Notes: generated by a model from the letters alone, not told the origin. 57,715 bases of DNA from Jeotgalibacillus soli (GCF_000829435.1 NZ_JXRP01000003.1:1-57715); one strand, 5' to 3'; counted from the first letter of the stretch, positions 20,502-30,655 are shown. Translations and numbers: made by a program.

Positions 20502-21347
20502 ATGAAGTTTAAGCGCAGTGAACGGCTTATTGATATGACGCATTATCTTATGGAGCATCCGAGAGAATTGGTTTCTCTTACTTTTTTTGCGGATCGATTT
20601 CAATCCGCTAAATCTTCAATTAGTGAGGATTTAGTCATTGTAAAAGAGACGTTTGAACATAGAGGTGTCGGTACACTTCAAACCATTCCAGGTGCAGCGG
20701 GTGGAGTGAAATACATACCCGGTATTCAGCGAAAGCAAGCGGAAGAATTAATTGCTTCTTTACGTGAGCATGTCTCTCATTCCGATCGCTTGCTTCCAGG
20801 TGGTTATTTGTACATGACAGACATTCTCGGTGATATCCATTTAATGAATCATGTTGGAAAGCTTTTTGCCGCGGCTTTTGCAAATAAAGAAATTGATTTC
20901 ATTATGACCGTAGCCACAAAGGGGATAGGCATCGCTCATGCCGCAGCACGATACTTAGGTGTACCTGTCGTAGTAGTTAGAAGAGATAGCAAGGTTACTG
21001 AAGGATCAACGGTAAGCATTAACTATGTATCGGGTTCTTCAAGAAGAATACAAACAATGGTGCTTTCAAAGCGCAGTTTACCTCAAGGTGCGCGCGTATT
21101 AATTGTAGATGATTTCATGAAGGCGGGAGGAACAGCTGCCGGAATGAAAAATTTATTGGAGGAATTCTCTGCAACAGTGGCAGGGACTGCGATCTTAATT
21201 GAATCCGATCATGTGGAAGAACGCCTTGTAGAACAATATACTTCTCTTCTTAAATTATCAAATGTGGATGAAAGAGAAAAAACAATTCAAGTAACAACTG
21301 GTAATTATTTTGATCAAGTGTACTCATTTTTACCTGAAATAGAATAA
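20502..21347 (+). CDS. purR: Purine operon repressor PurR
   Basis: Repressor of purine synthesis genes; PRPP is the inducer in B. subtilis. The 281-residue product has an N-terminal winged-helix DNA-binding domain (about 1-75). The PRTase-like effector domain carries the PRPP loop LIVDDFMKAGGTAAG near 203-217. ATG 20502 follows GGGAGGT at 11 bases; a TTG at 20493 is too close to it. The ispE-purR-ridA-spoVG order is the B. subtilis one. Confidence 0.95.
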   Translation: MKFKRSERLIDMTHYLMEHPRELVSLTFFADRFQSAKSSISEDLVIVKETFEHRGVGTLQTIPGAAGGVKYIPGIQRKQAEELIASLREHVSHSDRLLPGGYLYMTDILGDIHLMNHVGKLFAAAFANKEIDFIMTVATKGIGIAHAAARYLGVPVVVVRRDSKVTEGSTVSINYVSGSSRRIQTMVLSKRSLPQGARVLIVDDFMKAGGTAAGMKNLLEEFSATVAGTAILIESDHVEERLVEQYTSLLKLSNVDEREKTIQVTTGNYFDQVYSFLPEIE

Positions 21348-21371
21348 TCGAACTTTTAGGAGGATGAAATG

Positions 21372-21749
21372 ATGAAATTGGTTCAAACAAACTTAGCACC
21401 GGCTGCAATTGGTCCCTACTCTCAAGGTGTCGCAGTAAATAATCTTTTTTACAGCTCTGGTCAAATTCCGCTGACTCCAGAAGGCGTTTTGATTGAAGGA
21501 AGCATTGAAGAACAGACTCACCAAGTTTTTCGTAATTTGAAAGCGGTCTTAGAAGAAGCGGGTGCATCACTATCAACTGTAGTAAAATCAACCGTTTTTC
21601 TTTCAGATTTACAAAACTTTGATCAAGTGAATACGATTTATGGAGAATATTTTGGTGAGCATCGCCCAGCAAGATCCTGTGTAGAAGTGTCTAAGCTTCC
21701 AAAGGGTGCTGGAGTCGAAATAGAAGTGATCGCACTTATAAAATCATAA
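21372..21749 (+). CDS. ridA: RidA family enamine/imine deaminase (YabJ)
   Basis: Trimeric enzyme that hydrolyses reactive 2-aminoacrylate-type intermediates from PLP enzymes; also called YabJ. The 125-residue product has [20 protein letters not shown] and the catalytic arginine in [14 protein letters not shown] lies eight bases before ATG 21372; the adjacent ATG 21369 is also possible. In B. subtilis YabJ influences purine control, consistent with its place after purR. A terminator follows. Confidence 0.95.
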   Translation: MKLVQTNLAPAAIGPYSQGVAVNNLFYSSGQIPLTPEGVLIEGSIEEQTHQVFRNLKAVLEEAGASLSTVVKSTVFLSDLQNFDQVNTIYGEYFGEHRPARSCVEVSKLPKGAGVEIEVIALIKS

Positions 21750-21756
21750 AAAGTGT

Positions 21757-21788
21757 CCCTAGCGAATTTAAGCTAGGGGTTTTTTATT
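21757..21788 (+). terminator. Terminator of purR-ridA
   Basis: A 7-bp perfect stem CCCTAGC/GCTAGGG is followed by TTTTTT, eight bases after the ridA stop. Confidence 0.85.
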
Positions 21789-21973
21789 TATAAAAAATGG
21801 ATGAGAACTTTTATTTAAGGCATATGTAAAATAAAAACCAATGAAAAAATTTTAATTTTTAAAAATATATGGGATGATAGAAAATAACTTATTAAAAGTA
21901 TATTGTAAGTTTGGTAGATGATAAAATTTTTAAATTCGTGAAAAATATTTTACTAATAATTTCATTTTTATGC

Positions 21974-22000
21974 AGGAAACATCACGATCGTTAGGGAACT
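21974..22000 (+). promoter_or_regulatory. Sigma-H-type promoter of spoVG
   Basis: AGGAAAC (21974-21980) and GGAACT (21995-22000) are arranged like the B. subtilis spoVG sigma-H promoter (AGGATTT then GGAATTG, start-to-start about 20 bases; 21 here). It ends 43 bases before the spoVG start. Upstream sequence is extremely AT-rich, as at B. subtilis spoVG where AbrB binds. Confidence 0.55.
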
Positions 22001-22043
22001 AGTAATAGGGCGAGTTATCTAGCGGGAAAGGTGGTGAAATTCA

Positions 22044-22340
22044 ATGGAAGTTACTGATGTAAGAGTGCGTCGTGTGAGTACTGATGGCCGAATGCGTGCT
22101 ATCGCTTCCATTACACTGGACAATGAATTTGTTGTACATGACATCCGGGTGATTGACGGAAATAATGGATTATTTGTAGCGATGCCAAGTAAAAGGACAC
22201 CAGATGGAGAATTTCGCGATATTGCGCATCCAATTAATTCGGGCACACGTGAAATGATTCAAGAATCTGTTCTTGAAGAGTATATGCGAGTAGGAGAATT
22301 AGAAGAGATTAATGAACTTGAGGAAGCTGGTGCTTCTTAA
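22044..22340 (+). CDS. spoVG: SpoVG regulator
   Basis: Small conserved protein (98 residues) needed for normal septation and cortex formation in sporulation, and a nucleic-acid-binding regulator in other Firmicutes. The N-terminus [11 protein letters not shown] and the block [20 protein letters not shown] are diagnostic. AAAGGTGGTG precedes the ATG. It has its own promoter and terminator. Confidence 0.97.
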   Translation: MEVTDVRVRRVSTDGRMRAIASITLDNEFVVHDIRVIDGNNGLFVAMPSKRTPDGEFRDIAHPINSGTREMIQESVLEEYMRVGELEEINELEEAGAS

Positions 22341-22361
22341 CCAATCTCATCTGTTAAAGGA

Positions 22362-22392
22362 AACCTGGCTGAAAATCAGCTGGGTTTTTTTC
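22362..22392 (+). terminator. Terminator of spoVG
   Basis: AACCTGGCTG pairs with CAGCTGGGTT (one mismatch) and is followed by a T run, about 20 bases after the spoVG stop. Confidence 0.85.
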
Positions 22393-22593
22393 TTTATTAG
22401 AGATAATAGTGATAAAATGAATAACGTTGATTATAACCATCTAAAAAAAGCTTCCCTCTTGCTAAAATAAGGAGATGACTGGTAGTTTCATGACAAATGC
22501 GTGACAGATTGTTCTGAAATCCATAGTTTCCTTGAAATGATGGGCTTTTTAATATATATTCGAAGGGGAAAAATGTTAACTGGAGGACCGACT

Positions 22594-23967
22594 ATGTCGA
22601 ATCGATATGCCATTATTTTGGCTGCGGGTCAAGGAACTCGCATGAAATCAAAGCTATATAAAGTATTGCATCCAGTATGTGGAAAGCCGATGGTGGAGCA
22701 TGTACTGAATCAAATTATGGCAGTAGGTATGAATGAAGTGGTAACGGTTGTTGGTCATGGTGCTGAACGAGTTCAAGCACAGCTTGAGGGGCGTTCAGAA
22801 TTCGTATTGCAAGCGGAGCAATTAGGGACAGCTCATGCAGTTATGCAAGCGAAGGATCGTTTACAAAATAAAGAAGGAATTACATTGGTGGTTTGTGGAG
22901 ATACACCGCTAATCACAGCAGATACAATGGCATCCCTCATTCAGCATCATGAGGAACAACAGGCCAAAGCAACAATTTTGACGGCTCACCAAGAACAACC
23001 TGATGGGTATGGCCGTATTATTAGAGATGGATCAGGCTTTGTTCAACGTATTGTTGAGCATAAAGATGCAAATGACGTAGAACGAGGAGTAAAAGAAATA
23101 AACACAGGAACATATTGCTTTGATAATAAGGCATTATTTGAGGCACTTGAAAAAGTAAATAATGATAATGTTCAGGGTGAATACTATTTACCTGACGTTA
23201 TCGAAATTCTCCAATCACAAGGGGATACAATCGGTGCATTCCAGACTCCGTTAGCGCATGAAACACTTGGTGTTAATGATCGTGTAGCACTCTCTGAAGC
23301 GGAGCAGCTCATGCGTGTACGAATTAATGAGCAGCATATGCGAAATGGCGTAACATTGATTGATCCTGCAAGTACGTATATAAGCAGTGATGCATCTATT
23401 GGACAAGACACGGTTATTTATCCTGGAACTGTAATTGAAGGGAAATCAGTGGTAGGAGAAGACTGTACGATTGGTCCAAATACAGAGCTAAAAAATAGTA
23501 CAGTTGCTCATCGCACATCGATTCGGCAATCTGTTGTACATGATAGTGCAATTGGATCGGATGTGACCATTGGTCCATTTGCCCATATACGCCCGCAATC
23601 AACGATTCACGATGAGGTTAAAATCGGGAACTTTGTTGAGATAAAGAAAACGAACTTTGGTAAAGGCAGTAAAGCCTCTCACTTAAGCTACATTGGGGAT
23701 GCGGAAGTCGGGGCTAATGTCAACCTTGGCTGTGGTTCCATTACTGTTAATTATGACGGTCAAAATAAGCATTTAACAGTGATTGAAGACAATGTGTTCG
23801 TAGGCTGCAATTCAAACCTCGTGGCTCCTGTAACAATTGGTAAGGGCGCATATGTTGCTGCTGGTTCAACCATTACTGAAGATGTGCCAGGTGAAGCTCT
23901 TTCAATTGCCAGAGCACGTCAAGTAAACAAAGAAGACTATGTAAAGAAGATTCATACAAAAAAATAA
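22594..23967 (+). CDS. glmU: Bifunctional UDP-GlcNAc pyrophosphorylase / GlcN-1-P acetyltransferase
   Basis: Makes UDP-N-acetylglucosamine, precursor of peptidoglycan and teichoic acids. The 457-residue product has the nucleotidyltransferase signature [11 protein letters not shown] at 9-19. A C-terminal left-handed beta helix starts near 252, with hexapeptide repeats and the catalytic region [15 protein letters not shown] 22594 follows TGGAGGAC; the open frame extends upstream but without a better start. It is followed 13 bases later by prs, as in B. subtilis. Confidence 0.97.
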   Translation: MSNRYAIILAAGQGTRMKSKLYKVLHPVCGKPMVEHVLNQIMAVGMNEVVTVVGHGAERVQAQLEGRSEFVLQAEQLGTAHAVMQAKDRLQNKEGITLVVCGDTPLITADTMASLIQHHEEQQAKATILTAHQEQPDGYGRIIRDGSGFVQRIVEHKDANDVERGVKEINTGTYCFDNKALFEALEKVNNDNVQGEYYLPDVIEILQSQGDTIGAFQTPLAHETLGVNDRVALSEAEQLMRVRINEQHMRNGVTLIDPASTYISSDASIGQDTVIYPGTVIEGKSVVGEDCTIGPNTELKNSTVAHRTSIRQSVVHDSAIGSDVTIGPFAHIRPQSTIHDEVKIGNFVEIKKTNFGKGSKASHLSYIGDAEVGANVNLGCGSITVNYDGQNKHLTVIEDNVFVGCNSNLVAPVTIGKGAYVAAGSTITEDVPGEALSIARARQVNKEDYVKKIHTKK

Positions 23968-23980
23968 TTGGAGGACAATA

Positions 23981-24940
23981 ATGTCTAGAGAATATGCCGA
24001 TTCGAAATTGAAAATTTTTTCCTTGAACTCGAACGAAGAGTTAGCGAAAGACATAGCACAAGCGGTAGGGTTAAAGCTTGGTAAATGTTCGGTATCTAGC
24101 TTTAGTGACGGGGAGATTCAAATAAATATTGAAGAAAGTATTCGTGGCTGTGATGTATTTGTTGTACAATCGACTTCACAACCTGTTAATGAAAATCTGA
24201 TGGAACTGTTAATTATGGTTGATGCACTTAAGCGTGCCTCTGCGAAGACGATCAATATTGTCATGCCATACTATGGATATGCTCGTCAGGATCGCAAAGC
24301 ACGTGCGCGTGAGCCGATTACAGCAAAATTGATTGCTAATCTTCTTGAAACTGCTGGAGCAACACGCGTCATCACACTAGACCTGCATGCTCCTCAAATT
24401 CAAGGATTCTTTGATATTTTAATTGATCATCTTCGTGGTGTTCCAATTATTGCGGATTACTTCCTGGGAAAAAACTTTTCGCCAGACGAAATTGTTATTG
24501 TTTCTCCAGACCACGGTGGCGTTACACGTGCACGTAAATTGGCAGAGCGCCTAAAGGCACCGATTGCTATTATTGATAAACGCCGCCCTAAACCGAACGT
24601 AGCAGAAGTTATGAATATAGTAGGGAACGTCGATGGCAAAATTGCGATCCTGATTGATGATATTATTGACACAGCGGGTACAATCACCATTGCAGCTAAT
24701 GCATTAATAGAAAGTGGAGCAAAAGATGTATATGCCAGCTGTACGCATCCGGTATTGTCTGGACCAGCGATGGAACGGATTAATAATTCTCCGATTAGAG
24801 AGCTTATTGTTACAAATTCAATTGCCCTTAGTGAAGAGAAAAAAGGAGGCAAGATTGTACAGCTATCAGTAGCCAGCCTTCTTGCTGAAGCCATTATTCG
24901 CGTATTTGAAGAAGAATCTGTTAGCACATTGTTTGATTGA
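23981..24940 (+). CDS. prs: Ribose-phosphate pyrophosphokinase
   Basis: Makes PRPP from ribose 5-phosphate and ATP for purine, pyrimidine, histidine, tryptophan and NAD synthesis. The 319-residue product has the catalytic flexible-loop region [12 protein letters not shown], the divalent-metal motif [13 protein letters not shown] and the PRPP-binding loop [20 protein letters not shown] precedes the ATG. It shares the transcript with glmU and is close to purR, which senses its product. Confidence 0.97.
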   Translation: MSREYADSKLKIFSLNSNEELAKDIAQAVGLKLGKCSVSSFSDGEIQINIEESIRGCDVFVVQSTSQPVNENLMELLIMVDALKRASAKTINIVMPYYGYARQDRKARAREPITAKLIANLLETAGATRVITLDLHAPQIQGFFDILIDHLRGVPIIADYFLGKNFSPDEIVIVSPDHGGVTRARKLAERLKAPIAIIDKRRPKPNVAEVMNIVGNVDGKIAILIDDIIDTAGTITIAANALIESGAKDVYASCTHPVLSGPAMERINNSPIRELIVTNSIALSEEKKGGKIVQLSVASLLAEAIIRVFEEESVSTLFD

Positions 24941-24945
24941 TTTTG

Positions 24946-24976
24946 AAAACCGATTCCATTATGGAGTCGGTTTTTT
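24946..24976 (+). terminator. Terminator of glmU-prs
   Basis: AACCGATTCCA pairs with TGGAGTCGGTT (one mismatch) around a short loop, followed by TTTTTT. Confidence 0.85.
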
Positions 24977-24999
24977 CTGGTTGTTGAAATTAAAAAACC

Positions 25000-25121
25000 G
25001 TGCCGGCCGATTCCTTCGCTTTCCGCGGACGAACGTTCGAGCCTCCTCGTGCAGAAGAACGCTGCACTGCGGGGTCTCTCTCGATCGTTTTTCCGCAGGA
25101 GTCTCAGGAATGGGCCGGCAC
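25000..25121. repeat. Bacillus-type palindromic repeat, inverted copy
   Basis: A 9-bp perfect terminal inverted repeat (GTGCCGGCC and GGCCGGCAC) encloses, on the minus strand, GAGACTCCTGCGG, AGACCCCGCAGTGCAGCG, CGAGGAGGCTCGAACG and CCGCGGAAAGCGAAGG. This is the same core as in the copy at 4215-4583 but with different outer ends. It has no coding capacity. Confidence 0.75.
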
Positions 25122-25294
25122 TTTATTTCCCTTCCTCCTTACAGCTATTAATAAGAACAAATCAGGAGTATGATAGAAATAAATGGAAATTAACGACCCG
25201 TCATGATGGGACAACCCAAAAACGCCCGTCGCAATCGTCAAATTAAATGGATCGATAAGTTTTAATTTTTTTTCATATCAAAGGACCATCATAA

Positions 25295-25334
25295 AAGGCT
25301 TTATATCAGTGCTTGGAGGGTGATGTAAAGCCTT
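25295..25334 (+). other. Hairpin upstream of ctc without a T tract
   Basis: AAGGCTTTATATCA pairs with TGATGTAAAGCCTT (14 bp, one G-U type mismatch) around a 12-base loop containing TTGGAGGG. No T run follows, so it is not an ordinary terminator. It lies just before the ctc promoter. Apart from this and the repeat, the 24977-25362 interval shows nothing convincing. Confidence 0.5.
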
Positions 25335-25362
25335 ATAGTGAGGGAGCGTGCTCCAATGTAAT

Positions 25363-25388
25363 GTTTAATGGTTAAGCAGAGTGGGAAA
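25363..25388 (+). promoter_or_regulatory. Possible sigma-B promoter of ctc
   Basis: GTTTAA (25363-25368), 14 bases, GGGAAA (25383-25388) resembles the sigma-B consensus GTTTAA-N12-14-GGGWAT. In B. subtilis ctc is the classic sigma-B gene. The -10 has two mismatches. Confidence 0.5.
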
Positions 25389-25447
25389 GTTTATAGTAGT
25401 CTAACAACGAAAACTATAACGAAAACTATTCGGAAGGTGATTATATT

Positions 25448-26068
25448 ATGAGCTCAATACTTAAAGCAACGACACGAAAAGGGTTTAAAAAATCTGACCG
25501 CAATGGGTTGCGCAAAGAAGGTAAGCTCCCCGCAGTAGTATATGGTTATAATGTTAATAATACTTCAATTGCAATAAATGAAATGGAACTTATAAAAACA
25601 ATTCGTGATGTAGGCCGTAACGGTATTATTGATTTAGATATCGAAGGAAATAAACAAAAGGTAGTTCTAAGTGATTTCCAGTCCGATTTCTTAAAGGACC
25701 AAATAGTTCATGCAGACTTTTTAGCTGTAAACCTGTCTTCAGAGCTTGAAGTCGATGTATCGGTTAAATTAATTGGAGAATCAGCTGGTGCTAAAGAGGG
25801 CGGCGTTGTTCAAATGATTCTTCATACCCTGTCTGTGTCTGCAAAGCCAAATGATATTCCAGATTCTATTGAAGTGGACATCAGCAAGCTTGAAATAGCA
25901 GAATCTATTTCAGTCGGAGATATTCGTGACCAATTCCAGTTCACAATGAATCATGAGGATGATGAAACTATTGTGACCGTCCTTACTCCTCGGGTAGAAG
26001 AAAAGTCTGAAGAGAATGATGAAGCAGATGGGACAGAATCTAAAAAAGAAGAAACAGAAACAAATTAA
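25448..26068 (+). CDS. rplY: 50S ribosomal protein L25/general stress protein Ctc
   Basis: Ribosomal protein bL25 of the long Ctc type, which binds 5S rRNA; in B. subtilis it is induced by stress through sigma-B. The 206-residue product has the L25 5S-binding domain (about 1-95) and the TL5 C-terminal beta domain (about 100-185). A disordered Glu-rich tail follows. GGAAGGTG precedes the ATG. Length matches B. subtilis Ctc (about 204). Confidence 0.95.
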   Translation: MSSILKATTRKGFKKSDRNGLRKEGKLPAVVYGYNVNNTSIAINEMELIKTIRDVGRNGIIDLDIEGNKQKVVLSDFQSDFLKDQIVHADFLAVNLSSELEVDVSVKLIGESAGAKEGGVVQMILHTLSVSAKPNDIPDSIEVDISKLEIAESISVGDIRDQFQFTMNHEDDETIVTVLTPRVEEKSEENDEADGTESKKEETETN

Positions 26069-26077
26069 TATTTATTA

Positions 26078-26112
26078 TTTTAGGCGCAACCTTTTGGAGG
26101 TTGCGCCTAAAA
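26078..26112 (+). other. Perfect 15-bp palindromic hairpin after ctc
   Basis: TTTTAGGCGCAACCT and AGGTTGCGCCTAAAA pair perfectly around a 5-base loop, nine bases after the ctc stop. The stem ends in A rather than being followed by T, so its T run is on the 5' side. It may still terminate or stabilise the ctc transcript. Confidence 0.7.
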
Positions 26113-26181
26113 TGGTTTATGATGATGTTAACAGGTGAACAACGGGTTCAACCGGTAATGGACTAAAGAGGTGTAGATGGA

Positions 26182-26745
26182 ATGAAATTGATTGTCGGAC
26201 TAGGGAATCCTGGTAAACAATATGACGGCACTAAACATAATATTGGGTTTAAAGTAATCGATGAACTGGCTACTAGATGGAATGCACCACTTATGCAAAG
26301 TAAATTTAATGGGGCATTTAGTGCGATTCATAAAAATGGTGAGAAAGTCATACTACTTAAGCCGCTCACTTATATGAATTTGTCAGGTGAATGTATTCGA
26401 CCAATGATGGACTATTATAATATGGAGGCTGAAGATCTGGTGGTGCTTTATGATGACCTTGATTTACCAATGGGCTCAATAAGGCTTCGGAAAAAAGGCA
26501 GTGCAGGTGGTCATAATGGCATTAAAAGTACAATTGCTCATGTGGGAACGGCGGAATTTAATCGCATTAGAATTGGAATTAGTCGTCCTCCGCAAGGAAC
26601 AAAGGTGGTCGATTATGTGTTAAGTCGTTTTTCTGATGAAGATTGCACAATGATGGAGACCGTCGTTAAAAAAAGTGCTGATGCCTGTGAATCCTGGCTT
26701 GAAAAGCCGTTTTTAGAAGTTATGAATGAATTTAATGGCAGCTAA
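26182..26745 (+). CDS. pth: Peptidyl-tRNA hydrolase
   Basis: Recycles peptidyl-tRNA released by stalled ribosomes; called spoVC in B. subtilis. The 187-residue product has the active-site residues N9 and H19 in [18 protein letters not shown], and YDDLDLPMG and [11 protein letters not shown] further on. AAGAGGTGTAG precedes the ATG. It is followed by fin and mfd, as in B. subtilis. Confidence 0.97.
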   Translation: MKLIVGLGNPGKQYDGTKHNIGFKVIDELATRWNAPLMQSKFNGAFSAIHKNGEKVILLKPLTYMNLSGECIRPMMDYYNMEAEDLVVLYDDLDLPMGSIRLRKKGSAGGHNGIKSTIAHVGTAEFNRIRIGISRPPQGTKVVDYVLSRFSDEDCTMMETVVKKSADACESWLEKPFLEVMNEFNGS

Positions 26746-26812
26746 ATGAATATCTCTTTTCGTAACGGCTTATACTAAGTTATCAAGCCTAGTGAAAGGA
26801 GAGGATATTTGA

Positions 26813-27043
26813 ATGGCTATACACTATGACTGCCGACATTGCGGGAATTCAGTTGGTAAACTTGAAATGCCGTCAATTCATGCGGAGAAGCTCGGAATTC
26901 ACAAACTGTCAAACGAAGAGCGACAAAATATGGTATCCTATACTTCAGAGGGGCACGTTAAGATTCAGACAATTTGTGAAGATTGTCAGGAATCATTGGA
27001 GCGAAACCCCGATTACCATGAGCTAGACCAATTTATACAGTAA
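26813..27043 (+). CDS. fin: Anti-sigma-F factor Fin
   Basis: Zinc-binding protein (YabK) that antagonises sigma-F and so helps the switch from sigma-F to sigma-G in the forespore. The 76-residue product equals the B. subtilis length. Two CXXC motifs are at C7/C10 and CEDC near residue 56, with an HxL motif between. AAAGGAGAGG precedes the ATG. It lies between pth and mfd, the conserved position. Confidence 0.94.
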   Translation: MAIHYDCRHCGNSVGKLEMPSIHAEKLGIHKLSNEERQNMVSYTSEGHVKIQTICEDCQESLERNPDYHELDQFIQ

Positions 27044-27106
27044 GAAAGCTTTGGATGGCTTCATCCAAGGCATTTTTCTGTTTGAATATAACAGGAGGAG
27101 AGACGC

Positions 27107-30100
27107 TTGAATTCACTTTTAAATGGGCTACTGAACGACACACAAATCTCTTCAGCAATCAATGATTTAAAAATGGGACCCCGGGAGCAACTTATTTCAG
27201 GATTATCGGGCTCTGCACGCAGCGCTTTTATGGCAGGAGTGTTTCAGCAGCTTGATCGCCCAATGATGGTTGTAACGCATAATCTTTTGCAGGCCCAGCG
27301 ACTTTATGATGACCTTTCACAATTTGTATCAGAAGAGCATTTATTTTTATATCCTGCAAACGAATTGATAGCAGCAGAAATGAGCATTGCGAGTCCTGAA
27401 CTGCGTGCCCAGCGTTTAGAAACAATGAATCATCTCGCTATGAATGGAAGAGGACTTTATATCGTGCCGATGGCGGGTCTTAGAAAAATCGTTCCGCCAA
27501 AGAAAACTTGGACCGTTCATCAGTTTACATTGCAAGTAGGAGACGAACTTGATCTGCAGGACGTACTTTTATCACTGGTGAAAATTGGTTATAACCGTTC
27601 GGAAATGGTTAATAGTCCAGGCGAATTTAGTGTGCGTGGCGGCATATTGGACGTTTATCCACTGACCTCGTCACATCCCGTTCGTATCGAACTTTTTGAT
27701 ACAGAAGTAGATTCCATTCGTCTGTTCTCAGCCGATGATCAGCGGTCAATGGAGACATTACAATCGATCTCGATAGGACCTGCAAGTGAACTGATTGTTG
27801 AGCCTGAGCATCTTGAACGAATCGCGGTGGAATTAGGTAACCGGTTGAAGCAAAGCTTAAAAAAGGTTAAAAAAGAGTCGATTAAAGACGCAATGGCAGA
27901 ACAAGCAGAATATGAGATTGGTTTATTGAAAAATGGCCAAAAGCCCGATCAGCTATTTAAATATATATCCTTAGCTTATGAAGAAGACGCAAGTTTAATA
28001 GAATACTTGCCGCAGGATGGAATGCTGTTTTTTGACGAGATGAGCCGTATCCATGAAATGGATGAGATCTTAGAAAAAGAGGAAATGGAATGGTATCTCT
28101 CTCTTTTAGGAGAAGGGAAAATTATTCATGATGTACCGGTTTCTCATAGTCTTGCTCGAATCATGGCTCGCGGGAAGCAGCAAAAAGTGTATTTTTCTTT
28201 GTTCACAAGACAAATTCCGCACACAAACCCCAAACAGGTTCATACCTTTTCATGTAAGCCGATGCAAAGCTTTCATGGTCAAATGCACGTGCTAAAAGCG
28301 GAAGTGGACCGTTGGAAGAAAGGAAAGTATACGGTTGTCCTGCTTGCTCCAGATGGACAGCGCTTGCAAAAATTCGAACGGGTGCTAGCAGATTATGAGA
28401 TTGATGTGGCAATTGTTCAGGCTGGACAACCGCTTATTCCGCATGCGGTACAAATTATTAACGGAAGCCTTCAGGGCGGGTTTGAACTTCCTATGCACAA
28501 ACTAGCCGTCATGACTGAAGAAGAGTTATTCCGTCAGAAAGTAAGAAAGAAGAAGCGTCATCAAAAACTCTCAAATGCTGAGCGGATTAAAAGCTATTCT
28601 GAACTCAAAGTTGGTGACCACGTCGTCCACGTTAACCATGGAATTGGGAAATATCTCGGGATTGAAACGTTAGAAATCAATGGTCTTCATAAGGACTATT
28701 TAAATATACGTTATCAAGGTAATGATCAGCTGTATGTTCCGGTTGATCAGATTGAGCTTGTGCAGAAGTACGTAGGGTCAGAAGGGAAGGAACCGAAGCT
28801 CTATAAGCTCGGCGGGACTGAATGGAAGCGTGTTAAGAGCAAGGTTCAATCTTCTGTAGCGGATATTGCGGATGATTTGATTAAGCTTTACGCTGAAAGA
28901 GAAGCGGCTAAAGGCTATGCTTTCATGGAAGATACGAATGAGCAGCAAGAATTTGAGGCAGCCTTTCCTTACCAAGAGACAGAAGATCAACTTCGTTCAA
29001 TCGAAGAAATTAAACAAGATATGCAGCGCGACCGCCCGATGGATCGTTTGCTTTGTGGAGATGTTGGCTATGGAAAAACCGAAGTGGCTATTCGTGCAGC
29101 TTTCAAAGCGGTTATGGATGGAAAGCAGGTAGCGATTCTTGTACCAACTACGATTCTTGCACAGCAGCATTATGAGACATTAATGGAGCGCATGCAGGAC
29201 TTTCCAATCAATATTGGCTTGCTTAGCCGCTTTCGCACTCGAAAACAGCAGCAGGAGACGATGAAAGGTCTAAAGGATGGAACGGTTGATATTGTTGTTG
29301 GAACACATCGTTTACTATCAAAGGATATTAAGTACCGTGAAATCGGTCTATTAATTATTGATGAAGAACAGCGTTTTGGTGTAACGCATAAAGAAAAGAT
29401 CAAACAGCTGAAAACAAACATTGATGTCCTTACCTTAACGGCGACACCAATCCCGAGAACACTTCATATGTCCATGCTGGGTGTACGGGATCTATCTGTC
29501 ATTGAGACGCCGCCTGAAAATCGTTTTCCAGTTCAAACGTATGTTATGGAGTACAATGGCGCGTTAGTTCGTGAAGCGATTGAGCGGGAGCTGGCTAGAA
29601 ATGGACAGATTTATTTCTTATACAACCGGGTAGAAGATATTACGAAAAAAGCAGACGAAATATCGATGCTTGTACCGGAAGCGCGTGTTGCGGTCGCACA
29701 TGGACAAATGACGGAGACAGAGCTGGAATCTATTATTCTGCAGTTTTTAGAAGGTGAATATGATGTCCTTGTAACGACAACTATTATCGAGACAGGTGTT
29801 GATATACCGAACGTGAACACCTTGATTGTTTTTGATGCTGATCGAATGGGGCTGTCACAGCTTTATCAGCTGCGCGGTCGAGTTGGCCGTTCGAATCGAG
29901 TGGCATACGCCTATTTTACCTATAGAAAAGATAAGGTGCTGTCAGAAGTGGCAGAAAAACGGCTTCAGTCAATCAAAGAATTCACAGAGCTTGGCTCAGG
30001 TTTTAAAATTGCGATGAGAGATCTAACCATCCGAGGAGCAGGAAATTTACTCGGCTCACAACAGCATGGATTTATTGATTCTGTCGGTTTTGATCTGTAT

Positions 30101-30655
30101 TCTCAAATGCTCAAAGAAGCAATTGAAGAACGCAAGGAACTTTTGCCGAGTACTGAGAAAGGGAAGGAAGACGCTAAGCCTGCTGTTGAGATTGATCTCG
30201 ATGTTAAACTGGATGCTTATATTCCTGAGAGTTATATTCCCGACGGTAATCAGAAGATTGAAATGTATAAAAAATTCCGAGCTGTTACTGCTATCGAAGA
30301 GGTTGAAGAATTGAAGGATGAAATGATCGACCGGTTCGGAGATTATCCAGTTGAAGTGCTTACTTTGTTCCAAATTGCTGAAATAAAAGCATATGGAAAT
30401 CTTATTGGTTTAGAATCCATTCAACAGACAAAGGATGAAATAAAAATCCAGCTAAGTGAGCTTGGGACAAGGCTCATAGATGGAGCGAAGGTATTTGAGA
30501 TCGGTAATCGGCACGGCCGGGCAGTGGGTCTTGGAATGGATAACAATCGATTGAAAATTACTGTACAAATAAGAAATATGAAACCTGAACAATGGTTCCA
30601 AGTTGTTCACGATATTATCGGCCGATTGCCTGAAGCGCTTAGAGAAACAGCTTAA
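27107..30655 (+). CDS. mfd: Transcription-repair coupling factor
   Basis: Superfamily 2 translocase that displaces RNA polymerase stalled at lesions and recruits UvrA. The 1182-residue product has UvrB-like domains (about 1-350) and a CarD-like RNA polymerase interaction domain (about 490-560, YSELKVGDHVVHVNHGIGKY). Motor domains carry GDVGYGKTE near 648 and DEEQ near 750, and a C-terminal TRCF domain follows. The start is TTG 27107 after AGGAGGAG. It follows fin as in B. subtilis. Confidence 0.98.
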   Translation: MNSLLNGLLNDTQISSAINDLKMGPREQLISGLSGSARSAFMAGVFQQLDRPMMVVTHNLLQAQRLYDDLSQFVSEEHLFLYPANELIAAEMSIASPELRAQRLETMNHLAMNGRGLYIVPMAGLRKIVPPKKTWTVHQFTLQVGDELDLQDVLLSLVKIGYNRSEMVNSPGEFSVRGGILDVYPLTSSHPVRIELFDTEVDSIRLFSADDQRSMETLQSISIGPASELIVEPEHLERIAVELGNRLKQSLKKVKKESIKDAMAEQAEYEIGLLKNGQKPDQLFKYISLAYEEDASLIEYLPQDGMLFFDEMSRIHEMDEILEKEEMEWYLSLLGEGKIIHDVPVSHSLARIMARGKQQKVYFSLFTRQIPHTNPKQVHTFSCKPMQSFHGQMHVLKAEVDRWKKGKYTVVLLAPDGQRLQKFERVLADYEIDVAIVQAGQPLIPHAVQIINGSLQGGFELPMHKLAVMTEEELFRQKVRKKKRHQKLSNAERIKSYSELKVGDHVVHVNHGIGKYLGIETLEINGLHKDYLNIRYQGNDQLYVPVDQIELVQKYVGSEGKEPKLYKLGGTEWKRVKSKVQSSVADIADDLIKLYAEREAAKGYAFMEDTNEQQEFEAAFPYQETEDQLRSIEEIKQDMQRDRPMDRLLCGDVGYGKTEVAIRAAFKAVMDGKQVAILVPTTILAQQHYETLMERMQDFPINIGLLSRFRTRKQQQETMKGLKDGTVDIVVGTHRLLSKDIKYREIGLLIIDEEQRFGVTHKEKIKQLKTNIDVLTLTATPIPRTLHMSMLGVRDLSVIETPPENRFPVQTYVMEYNGALVREAIERELARNGQIYFLYNRVEDITKKADEISMLVPEARVAVAHGQMTETELESIILQFLEGEYDVLVTTTIIETGVDIPNVNTLIVFDADRMGLSQLYQLRGRVGRSNRVAYAYFTYRKDKVLSEVAEKRLQSIKEFTELGSGFKIAMRDLTIRGAGNLLGSQQHGFIDSVGFDLYSQMLKEAIEERKELLPSTEKGKEDAKPAVEIDLDVKLDAYIPESYIPDGNQKIEMYKKFRAVTAIEEVEELKDEMIDRFGDYPVEVLTLFQIAEIKAYGNLIGLESIQQTKDEIKIQLSELGTRLIDGAKVFEIGNRHGRAVGLGMDNNRLKITVQIRNMKPEQWFQVVHDIIGRLPEALRETA

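Noticed and set aside
24882-25246. Open frames downstream of prs
   Set aside because: They are read through the prs end, a terminator and the palindromic repeat; no coding signal of their own.
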